This document shows, in pieces, positions 1-5,650 of a stretch of 9,458 nt of DNA. The stretch covers positions 1 through 9,458 of the forward strand of contig CAMZKQ010000103.1 in NCBI GenBank assembly GCA_947311265.1. Direction: 5' to 3'. The notes beneath the pieces are model-generated. The model made no database searches, was not told where the DNA came from, and saw nothing but the letters and a program-made list of their open reading frames with translations. How positions within the stretch are numbered: the first letter of the stretch is position 1; every line of letters starts with the position of its first letter. The position numbers were made by a program, and so were the translations under genes. Source of the DNA: an uncultured Chlorobiota bacterium. Lineage in GTDB: Bacteria > Bacteroidota > Bacteroidia > Bacteroidales > JAADGE01.

Positions 1-615
1 AAAAATATATCTGTAAATTTTGAAACCGAAAAAGTGCTACAGCACTTAGATTTTAATATAAAAACGGGCAAAAAAGTAGCCATTACAGGCATATCTGGCA
101 GTGGAAAATCGACCTTGCTCAATTTAATCTTAGGCTTTATCCCCCACTATCAAGGCGATATTTCCATCTTCGGAAAACCACTAAACAAATTAAATATCAA
201 CCATATACGGCAAAATATAGCTTGGCTTCCGCAGGATATTTCATTACCGTTTACAACGGTAGAGGAAATGATTTTTGCCCCCTTTGAATTTGCAATCAAC
301 AAAAAAAACAAGCCTAATATTGAGCAAGTCCAAGCCCTTTTTGCAACATTCCTGCTCCCCTTCAATCTATACAAAAAAAAAGCCAATGCAATTTCTGGCG
401 GACAGCGGCAACGGATTTTGCTTATTTCGAGCCTTCTGCTCGATAAAAAACTACTTATCCTAGACGAACCCATCTCGGCACTCGATACCACTACTCGAAA
501 AATAGTAACTGACTATATCCTGCAAAAGGAAAACCTAACCGTAATTGCCTCGGCACACGATAGCTACTGGGTAAAAAAATCCGACACAATAATTAACATC
601 AAAAAAATACAATGA
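1..615 (+). CDS. ABC transporter ATP-binding protein, FetA-like (5'-truncated)
   Basis: ATPase subunit of an ABC transporter; the adjacent UPF0014 permease suggests a FetAB-type iron/metal exporter at the inner membrane. The frame is open to base 1, so the true start lies outside the window, and the GTG at 34 is internal. In the 204 visible residues I see Walker A GISGSGKST (about 30-38), the Q-loop Gln in WLPQD (about 78), the signature SGGQR (about 132-136), Walker B LLILDEP (about 151-157), a D-loop SALD and the H-loop His in SAHD (about 186). Nearly the whole nucleotide-binding domain is present. The stop overlaps the next start as ATGA (612-615), which implies translational coupling. That it is an ATPase is certain. 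The FetA assignment rests on the partner gene, and the substrate is inferred from E. coli FetAB. Confidence 0.9.
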   Translation, partial: KNISVNFETEKVLQHLDFNIKTGKKVAITGISGSGKSTLLNLILGFIPHYQGDISIFGKPLNKLNINHIRQNIAWLPQDISLPFTTVEEMIFAPFEFAINKKNKPNIEQVQALFATFLLPFNLYKKKANAISGGQRQRILLISSLLLDKKLLILDEPISALDTTTRKIVTDYILQKENLTVIASAHDSYWVKKSDTIINIKKIQ

Positions 616-1418
616 CCGGTGCTATCGACATAGATTATTTTACCCTTGCACTTGGTTACTCGCTACTAATTATACCAATTGCTGCCCTCTATTTTTATAA
701 AACAGGGCTTGTAAAAGACACCCTAATTGCCGTTGCCCGAATGACTGCCCAGCTGCTATTAACTGGGGCTTACTTAGAATATATTTTCAAGCTCAATAAT
801 TTTATGCTCAATCTTTTTTGGGTACTAATGATGATAATTATTGCTGCATTTACCATCGTAAAACGAGGTGGACTATCTTTCAAGACTTTCATTTTGCCCG
901 TTTTTATTTCCGTACTACTAAGCATTGCACTCTGCGATGCCTTCTTTTTAGGCTATGTAATCCGGCTTGATAATGTATTTTATGCCCGCTACTTTATCCC
1001 CATTAGTGGTATGATGATTGGCAATTCGCTAAAAGCAATAATTATTGCTATCGAAACTTACTTTGGGACATTAAATAGAGATAAACTTTACTTAAAGTGG
1101 CGCTTATCTGCTGGTGCAACAAGGCGTGAGGCACTCCTGCCATTTATACAAAAAGCACTAAAAAGTGCTTTCAACCCAGTAATTGCTGCAATGGCAGTTA
1201 TTGGGCTAATTTCGCTACCCGGCACCATGACCGGGCAAATACTAGGGGGCAGCAGCCCAAATGTGGCCATAAAATACCAACTAATGCTTATGATTTCAAT
1301 TTTCTCATCATCAGTACTAAGCGTTGTGCTTACCATTTTCCTTTCCGAAAGGTTTATTTTCGACGATTTGGGCAACCTGAAAACCATTAATAAGCCCAGT
1401 CTAAAAACTAAAAAATGA
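612..1418 (+). CDS. UPF0014/FetB-type ABC transporter permease
   Basis: Membrane subunit of a FetAB-like (YbbLM) exporter, a family linked in E. coli to iron efflux and oxidative-stress resistance. The 268 residues are close to the usual family length of about 260. The protein is very hydrophobic, with roughly seven membrane segments (about 9-29, 41-59, 65-83, 93-115, 127-147, 186-204 and 222-245). Family hallmarks are the early RMTAQLLLTG stretch (43-52), GMMIGNSL (133-140), the cytoplasmic LSAGATRREAL loop (165-175) that resembles an ABC coupling segment, and LPGTMTGQILGG (202-213). The start ATG at 612 overlaps the ATPase stop by four bases, so the two subunits are probably made in fixed ratio. 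The family is secure. Iron as substrate is taken from characterised relatives and is not visible in the sequence. Confidence 0.9.
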   Translation: MTGAIDIDYFTLALGYSLLIIPIAALYFYKTGLVKDTLIAVARMTAQLLLTGAYLEYIFKLNNFMLNLFWVLMMIIIAAFTIVKRGGLSFKTFILPVFISVLLSIALCDAFFLGYVIRLDNVFYARYFIPISGMMIGNSLKAIIIAIETYFGTLNRDKLYLKWRLSAGATRREALLPFIQKALKSAFNPVIAAMAVIGLISLPGTMTGQILGGSSPNVAIKYQLMLMISIFSSSVLSVVLTIFLSERFIFDDLGNLKTINKPSLKTKK

Positions 1419-1517
1419 GTAGTTAGTCGCCCTGCGAGTTAGATAACTGATTGATTATCAGGCTTTAATTTCGAGTGGTTTTACAAAACCACTCGTAGGA
1501 CTACTGTTTAGACAGTA
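1419..1517. repeat. Cluster of short inverted repeats (possible palindromic/MITE-like element)
   Basis: The gap between the permease and mqnB contains several perfect hairpins in a row: tcgc-cct-gcga (1427-1437), ctgat-tgatt-atcag (about 1447-1461), an 11-bp stem cgagtggtttt with a 2-nt spacer (1472-1495), and tactgt-ttag-acagta (1502-1517). In addition, cctgcgag (1432-1439) pairs with ctcgtagg (1492-1499) with one G-U pair, and TAGT next to it has a complement on the other side, so the outer parts may form terminal inverted repeats. No T-run follows the long stem on the plus strand, so it is not a classic intrinsic terminator. It could be a REP/MITE-like repeat, a processing signal between the two operons, or an operator region. 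Other copies in the genome would decide. Confidence 0.5.
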
Positions 1518-1539
1518 CGCATTAATCAAAAATAAAAAT

Positions 1540-2196
1540 ATGGATATATTAATAACCGCCGCCACCGAAAAAGAACTTATGGCAGTAAGAAACAGTGAGT
1601 ACAAAGGCATAAACATTGATTTTTTATGCACCGGAATAGGGGCATCTGCCACCGCCTACCTACTCACAAAAAAAATATGCCACAAGCCATACAACTTAAT
1701 TATTAACACCGGTATCTGCGGAAGCTTTACTGAAAAACACCCTATTGGCAGCATTCTACATATCGTGTCCGACCAGTTTGCAGATTTGGGCGTACCCTCG
1801 CCCAATGGGTTTTCAACCCTATTCGATATGGGCTTTATGGATAAAAACAAAGCCCCATTTACCAACGGAAAGCTAGAAAACACAAAAGCAAAGCTATTAT
1901 TCCCTCAGTTAAAGCAAGCCACTGCTATCACCGTTTCGCAAATTACCAGTACCGACCAAGTGGCAGCAGAAAGGCATCTAAAATATATTGCCGATACTGA
2001 AAGCATGGAAGGTGCCGCTTTTTTCATGGTCTGTTTTAGCGAGCATATTCCTTGTGTACAAATCCGTACAGTATCCAACTTTACAGGGCAGCGAGATAAA
2101 TCTATGTGGGATATTAACAAAGCCCTTGAGGTACTTACACAGAAATTCCCTATATTGCTAACCCAAGTTAAAGACAATCTAACAAAGCAAAAATAA
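1540..2196 (+). CDS. mqnB: Futalosine hydrolase (MqnB)
   Basis: Cytoplasmic nucleosidase that cleaves futalosine to hypoxanthine and dehypoxanthine futalosine, a step of the alternative (futalosine) route to menaquinone. The 218 residues match the nucleoside phosphorylase/MTAN fold: N-terminal ATEKEL with a candidate catalytic Glu at about 12, the glycine turn NTGICGSF (56-63), MEGAAFF (156-162) with the ribose-contacting Glu157, and VSNFTGQRDKSMW (178-190). Asn180 sits where MTAN and 5'-methylthioadenosine enzymes carry the catalytic Asp; the SN-x-x-G-x-RD pattern is typical of futalosine hydrolases and argues against MTAN. The ATG at 1540 is preceded by an A-rich leader. The response regulator gene starts 6 nt after the stop, so the genes are probably co-transcribed. 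No other mqn gene is in the window. Confidence 0.88.
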   Translation: MDILITAATEKELMAVRNSEYKGINIDFLCTGIGASATAYLLTKKICHKPYNLIINTGICGSFTEKHPIGSILHIVSDQFADLGVPSPNGFSTLFDMGFMDKNKAPFTNGKLENTKAKLLFPQLKQATAITVSQITSTDQVAAERHLKYIADTESMEGAAFFMVCFSEHIPCVQIRTVSNFTGQRDKSMWDINKALEVLTQKFPILLTQVKDNLTKQK

Positions 2197-2202
2197 ATAA
2201 AA

Positions 2203-3030
2203 ATGAAAGAAAATTGTAAAATATTAATTGTTGATGACGAACCGACCAACCTCTGGCATTTGGTAGATATGCTTGAAATGAGTAACCAAAATTACCTCAT
2301 ACTACAAGCCAACACTGCTGATAGAGCTTTATATATTGCCAAAAAAGTACTGCCAAGCATAATTATTACAGACTGGAATATGCCCGAAAAAAATGGGCTT
2401 GAGTTAATTAAAGAACTTAAAGAGTACGACTCGACTAAACATATTCCTGTAATAATGGCCACAGGATTTATGCTTACCCCCGAGGACATTAAAACTGCCC
2501 TTGAGGCCGGAGCGGTAGATTATGTAAGAAAGCCCATTGATGCCACCGAACTTATTGCCAGAGTACACTCGGCACTAACTCTGGCAGCACAACACAAGGA
2601 AATTATTAAGCTAAAAAACAAAGAGTTAAGCGAGAGTGCCTTATACCTTATTAAATGCAATGAATTTAATAAGAAAATGATTAGCAAATTAGAAAAATTA
2701 AATTTAGAAGATGAACAAAATATAAAAATCCTCGAAGAGGCACTAGCGGCATTAGATTCAATTTTAAAATCTGAAACTTGGGAGAAATTCGATGTTTCTT
2801 TTCAGGCCGTATATGGTAATTTTTATAAAAATTTACTCTCCGAATTTCCAAAACTAAGCAAATCCGAGCTCAAACTAAGTGCCCTTGTGGCACTAGGCAT
2901 GGACAGCAAAGACATTGCATCAATACTCAACCTATCGGTAGATAGTGTTAAAGTAGCACGGTATCGCTTACGCAAAAAATTGAACCTAAATGCCAAAGAA
3001 AACTTACACACCTTCCTATCCACATTTTAA
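2203..3030 (+). CDS. Response regulator: receiver domain, helical linker, LuxR-like HTH
   Basis: Probable phosphorylation-controlled DNA-binding regulator. The receiver domain (about 5-122) has the acidic pair Asp11/Asp12, phospho-acceptor Asp57 in ITDWNMP, the switch Thr87 in MATG and Lys110 in VRKP, so it looks catalytically complete. Residues about 128-190 are charged and helical (KEIIKLKNKELSES, then EQNIKILEEALAALDS), probably a coiled-coil dimer linker. The C-terminus (about 215-275) has a helix-turn-helix of the type found in Bacteroidota LuxR-like sensors: LSKSELKLSALVALGM, then DIASILNLSVDSVKVARYRLRKKL. The gene lies between mqnB (6-nt gap) and the alkyltransferase-like gene (10-nt gap), with no histidine kinase nearby, so its input is unknown. 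It could be an orphan regulator served by a distant hybrid kinase. Domain calls are firm; the target genes are unknown. Confidence 0.87.
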   Translation: MKENCKILIVDDEPTNLWHLVDMLEMSNQNYLILQANTADRALYIAKKVLPSIIITDWNMPEKNGLELIKELKEYDSTKHIPVIMATGFMLTPEDIKTALEAGAVDYVRKPIDATELIARVHSALTLAAQHKEIIKLKNKELSESALYLIKCNEFNKKMISKLEKLNLEDEQNIKILEEALAALDSILKSETWEKFDVSFQAVYGNFYKNLLSEFPKLSKSELKLSALVALGMDSKDIASILNLSVDSVKVARYRLRKKLNLNAKENLHTFLSTF

Positions 3031-3040
3031 ACACTAAAAG

Positions 3041-3370
3041 ATGGAAAAAGACTTTTTTCAGCGTGTGTACGAGCTTGTAAGGCAAATCCCGCAAGGGAAA
3101 ATAACCACTTACGGGCAGATTGCAAAACTGCTTGGTACAGCACGCTCGGCACGAATGGTAGGCTGGGCACTAAACAAATCTGGCGGGCTTGTCCCCTTCG
3201 TTCCCGCCCACAGGGTAGTGAATAAGCAAGGCTTACTCACCGGAAAAATGCACTTTACCAACGCTAACACCATGGAAGAAATGCTTGCCGCAGAGGGTAT
3301 TAAAATTATAGAAAACCAAATTCAGAATATGGAAAAGCACCTCTGGCAACCCGCCCCCTTAGAAGATTAA
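3041..3370 (+). CDS. Alkyltransferase-like protein (ATL; MGMT family, catalytic Cys replaced by Ala)
   Basis: Small 109-residue protein that corresponds to the DNA-binding domain of O6-alkylguanine-DNA alkyltransferase. TTYGQIAKLLG (22-32) carries the Tyr used for base flipping (Tyr24) and the recognition helix. SARMVGWAL (36-44) carries the intercalating Arg38. The active-site loop reads VPAHRVVNKQG (54-64), so Ala56 (codon at 3206-3208) replaces the methyl-accepting Cys of PCHR. LTGKMHF (66-72) follows as in the family. It therefore cannot transfer alkyl groups to itself. Known ATL proteins with Trp or Ala here bind alkylated guanine and hand it to nucleotide excision repair. It begins 10 nt after the response regulator stop and is the last gene of the mqnB cluster. 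The family and the substitution are certain; the repair role is inferred from ATL relatives. Confidence 0.88.
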   Translation: MEKDFFQRVYELVRQIPQGKITTYGQIAKLLGTARSARMVGWALNKSGGLVPFVPAHRVVNKQGLLTGKMHFTNANTMEEMLAAEGIKIIENQIQNMEKHLWQPAPLED

Positions 3371-3569
3371 GGCTACAAAGCAAAGCACAGTAAAATGCCC
3401 CTGTTTTTCAAACCTGTACAGTTGGTAATTGCACGTTTTACAGTAACATTATAGCCGCACAATTTTATAAATGAACCATAAATTCTTATTTTTTTGATTT
3501 AAAAACTTTTATATTCTTTTCAAAACATTATTTTTGCTAATCTAAACTAGAACATTAAAAAGAATAAAA
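3371..3569 (+). promoter_or_regulatory. Intergenic region with probable batB-like gene promoter
   Basis: AT-rich spacer between the mqnB cluster and the VWA gene. TATTTTTG at 3529-3536 is an exact match to the Bacteroidota -7 consensus TAnnTTTG and would give a leader of roughly 25-30 nt before the ATG at 3570. The expected TTTG -33 box is only weakly present: TTTT at 3507-3510 has an 18-nt spacer. An 8-bp palindrome, CTGTACAG, lies at 3414-3421. I see no RNA gene and no clear terminator for the upstream cluster here. Confidence 0.45.
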
Positions 3570-4601
3570 ATGCCAGATATAAAACTGTTTCAATTTGCCA
3601 ACCCCGAAGCCATTTGGTTACTACTAATAATTCCTGTACTTATCGGGATTTTCATTATTATAAAAATCCGAAAAAAAAATGCTCTAGAACGTTTTGGTGA
3701 TAAAAATTTACTTAACCGCCTTATGCCCGAAGCATCGCCAGGAAAGGGCTTAGCTAAATTTCTAATTTTAAGCTTTGCCCTAGCCTTATTAATCTTAATG
3801 ATAGCCCGCCCACAGTTCGGCTCAAAACTAAAAGAAGTAACCCGAAAAAGTGCCGAAGTAATCATTGCCCTAGATGTATCCAATAGCATGATGGCTACCG
3901 ATATAAAACCTAGCCGGCTCGATAAAGCCAAACTGGCCATAAGCCAGTTAATGAACAAAATACAGGGCGATAATTTAGGTCTAATTGTATTTGCTGGGCA
4001 AGCCTACACACAAATCCCGATAACCTCTGATTTTTCTGCTGCCGAGCTATTTCTAGAATCCGTAAACACAAGCATAGTCCCCGTACAAGGCACTAACATA
4101 ACTGCGGCCATTAATTTAGGCATGAAATCCTTCAGCCCGAGCAATGAAAAAGGAAAAGCACTCATTATTATTACCGATGGCGAAAACCACGAAGAAGAAG
4201 CCATTAGCCAAGCCAAAACGGCCGCAGAAAAAGGAATCAGAGTATCCACCGTGGGTATGGGGGGCTTACGTGCAGTACCCATACCAGACGGACGGGGCTA
4301 CTTTAAGAAAAAAAAGAATGGTGAACCTGTACTTACAAAATTAAATGAAACCCTCCTAAAGCAAATTGCAAAAGCAGGTGGTGGCATTTATACCCCTGCA
4401 AATAATATACAATCGGGGCTATCTAAAATATACACCGAAATAAGTGGCATGGATCGCAACGAAATGAAGGCAGACTTTGCTGAATACGACGACCGCTTCA
4501 TGCTTCTGGCGAGTTTAGCACTTATTTTTCTGCTCGTAGAATTTTTTATTTTGGAACGAAAAAACCGCTGGGTAAGAAAATTTGATATTTTTAAAGAGTA
4601 G
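3570..4601 (+). CDS. BatB-like VWA-domain membrane protein
   Basis: Inner-membrane protein with a von Willebrand A domain, of the Bacteroides aerotolerance (Bat) family. The 343 residues run: an N-terminal membrane segment (about 13-32), a second one (about 62-79) ending in ARPQFG (79-84), a VWA domain (about 95-290) and a C-terminal membrane segment (about 309-327). The metal-ion-dependent adhesion site is intact: DVSNS (102-106), Thr175 in QGTN and Asp203 in ITDGENHEE. The ARPQFGSKLKEVTRKSAEVIIALDVSNSM region and the PIPDGRG segment (238-243) favour BatB over BatA. BatA and BatB usually sit together with batC/batD and a MoxR ATPase, but none of these is in the window. A run of eight A (4308-4315) encodes the KKKK turn at 246-249. 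The family is sure; the exact cellular role of Bat proteins is unsettled. Confidence 0.85.
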   Translation: MPDIKLFQFANPEAIWLLLIIPVLIGIFIIIKIRKKNALERFGDKNLLNRLMPEASPGKGLAKFLILSFALALLILMIARPQFGSKLKEVTRKSAEVIIALDVSNSMMATDIKPSRLDKAKLAISQLMNKIQGDNLGLIVFAGQAYTQIPITSDFSAAELFLESVNTSIVPVQGTNITAAINLGMKSFSPSNEKGKALIIITDGENHEEEAISQAKTAAEKGIRVSTVGMGGLRAVPIPDGRGYFKKKKNGEPVLTKLNETLLKQIAKAGGGIYTPANNIQSGLSKIYTEISGMDRNEMKADFAEYDDRFMLLASLALIFLLVEFFILERKNRWVRKFDIFKE

Positions 4602-4660
4602 AAGCATATTATATTTAGGTTAAAAAATTAAAAACAGAATGTTTCAATAGCAAAAAATGA

Positions 4661-4668
4661 TACCTTTG
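4661..4668 (+). promoter_or_regulatory. Probable -7 promoter box of the Rpn-family gene
   Basis: TACCTTTG matches the Bacteroidota -7 consensus TAnnTTTG exactly. It ends 15 nt before the ATG at 4684, so transcription should begin within about 10 nt of the start codon, giving a very short leader with no Shine-Dalgarno sequence. A clear -33 TTTG box is absent; the closest candidate is TTTC at 4642-4645 with a short 15-nt spacer. Confidence 0.5.
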
Positions 4669-4683
4669 TAAAAAAAACAAATA

Positions 4684-5571
4684 ATGTCTGAATTTAAAGA
4701 AAAATATATAAATCCGTTTACCGATTATGGTTTTAAACGACTATTTGGTGAAGAACCAAATAAAGATTTATTATTGGACTTTTTGAACGAACTATTAAAA
4801 GAAAAAGAAGGGGAAATACGAGAAATAACCTATCTGCCTAATGAAAAATTGCCAATCTCAGTGGGCGATAGAAGGGCAATATTTGATATTTATTGTACTA
4901 ATGAAAAAGGTGAGCAGTTTATTGTAGAGATGCAAAAAGCAGAGCAGAAATTTTTTAAAGATAGAACAATATTTTACTCCACATTCCCAATTCAAGAACA
5001 AGCAAGAAACAAAGGTCGTTTTTGGAATTTCGAACTAAAAGCAGTCTATACCATTGGTATTTTAGATTTTGTGTTTGAAGAAAGCGACCCCAATAAATAT
5101 CGGCACGATGTAAAACTAACCGAACAAGAAACCAAAGCTGTTTTTTATGATAAGCTAAATTACATTTATCTTGAAATGCCAAAGTTCAATAAGGCAGAAA
5201 AGGAACTAAAAACACGATTTGATAAATGGATGTTTATTCTTAAAAATTTACCCAAACTTGACAGAATACCAACCAAGCTGAAAGAAAAAATATTTTTGAA
5301 ACTTTTTGAAACCGCAGAAATTGCAAAACTAAAACCAGAAGAGTATAAAAAATATGAAGCCAGCGTAAATGCCTATAGAGATATATTTAATATAAAAAAA
5401 ACATACCTCGAAAAAGGCGAAATAAAAGGACATAGGAAAGGCAAATTGGAGGGCAAATTGGAGGGCAAATTGGAAGTTGCTAAAAACCTTTTAGATAGTG
5501 GAGTTGAACTGGCTATAATTATAAAATCAACAGGATTAACAGAAAAGGAAATTAAAGAACTTAAGAAATAG
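4684..5571 (+). CDS. Rpn family recombination-promoting nuclease / PD-(D/E)XK transposase-like protein
   Basis: Predicted endonuclease of the PDDEXK_2/Rpn family, whose characterised members cut DNA and promote RecA-independent recombination; they are often annotated as transposases. The N-terminus INPFTDYGFKRLFG (9-22) is the family hallmark. The nuclease core is visible as Asp68 in AIFDIYC and Glu82-Met-Gln84 in VEMQKAE, the D...ExQ arrangement. FFKDRTIFYST (90-100) and the YTIGILDF strand (122-129) follow. Residues 241-263 form a charged, repetitive tail (GEIKGHRKGKLEGKLEGKLE) from three 12-bp tandem units, then a short helical C-terminus. At 295 residues it is full length. Codon use is visibly more A-rich than in enolase, consistent with an accessory gene. 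No terminal inverted repeats flank it, so I do not call an insertion sequence. Confidence 0.85.
   Translation: MSEFKEKYINPFTDYGFKRLFGEEPNKDLLLDFLNELLKEKEGEIREITYLPNEKLPISVGDRRAIFDIYCTNEKGEQFIVEMQKAEQKFFKDRTIFYSTFPIQEQARNKGRFWNFELKAVYTIGILDFVFEESDPNKYRHDVKLTEQETKAVFYDKLNYIYLEMPKFNKAEKELKTRFDKWMFILKNLPKLDRIPTKLKEKIFLKLFETAEIAKLKPEEYKKYEASVNAYRDIFNIKKTYLEKGEIKGHRKGKLEGKLEGKLEVAKNLLDSGVELAIIIKSTGLTEKEIKELKK
5440..5475 (+). repeat. 12-bp in-frame tandem repeat, three units
   Basis: Units ggcaaattggag at 5440-5451 and 5452-5463 are identical. The third, at 5464-5475, differs only in its last base. Each unit encodes GKLE. The number of units can change without breaking the Rpn reading frame, so this may be a slippage-prone length variant. 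Confidence 0.9.
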
Positions 5572-5606
5572 CTGTACATAATTAAATTGAAAATAATCAC
5601 AAATAC

Positions 5607-5630
5607 TATTTTCTAAGAAATTAGAAAATA
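5607..5630 (+). promoter_or_regulatory. Perfect 10-bp hairpin with GAAA loop upstream of enolase
   Basis: TATTTTCTAA (5607-5616) pairs perfectly with TTAGAAAATA (5621-5630) around a GAAA tetraloop, a stable GNRA type. It lies 35 nt after the Rpn stop and 20 nt before the enolase ATG. The stem is nearly all A-T and no T-run follows, so it is a weak terminator at best. If enolase transcription starts upstream of it, it would be a 5'-leader structure that could protect the mRNA. No exact TAnnTTTG box is found in this gap. Confidence 0.5.
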
Positions 5631-5650
5631 AAACATCAAAATAACATACC

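Noticed and set aside
1419..1517. Inverted repeats considered as an integron attC site or a riboswitch
   Set aside because: No correctly placed attC core-site pair or integrase is visible, and the structure matches no riboswitch class that I recognise.
3590..3958. 122-codon open frame on the minus strand inside the batB-like gene, and similar reverse frames inside other genes (for example 150-491, 1905-2249, 1088-1387)
   Set aside because: They lie fully inside well-supported plus-strand genes and their translations show no recognisable motif, so they are shadows.
4144..4344. Short plus-strand frame rich in Lys and Pro within the batB-like gene
   Set aside because: Out-of-frame reading of the VWA domain; the main frame carries all MIDAS residues.
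5440..5475. Tandem repeat considered as a CRISPR-like array
   Set aside because: The units are contiguous without spacers and lie in frame inside a coding region.
4602..5650. Rpn gene considered as a complete insertion sequence
   Set aside because: No matching terminal inverted repeats or target-site duplications were found on either side; Rpn genes usually occur as single genes.
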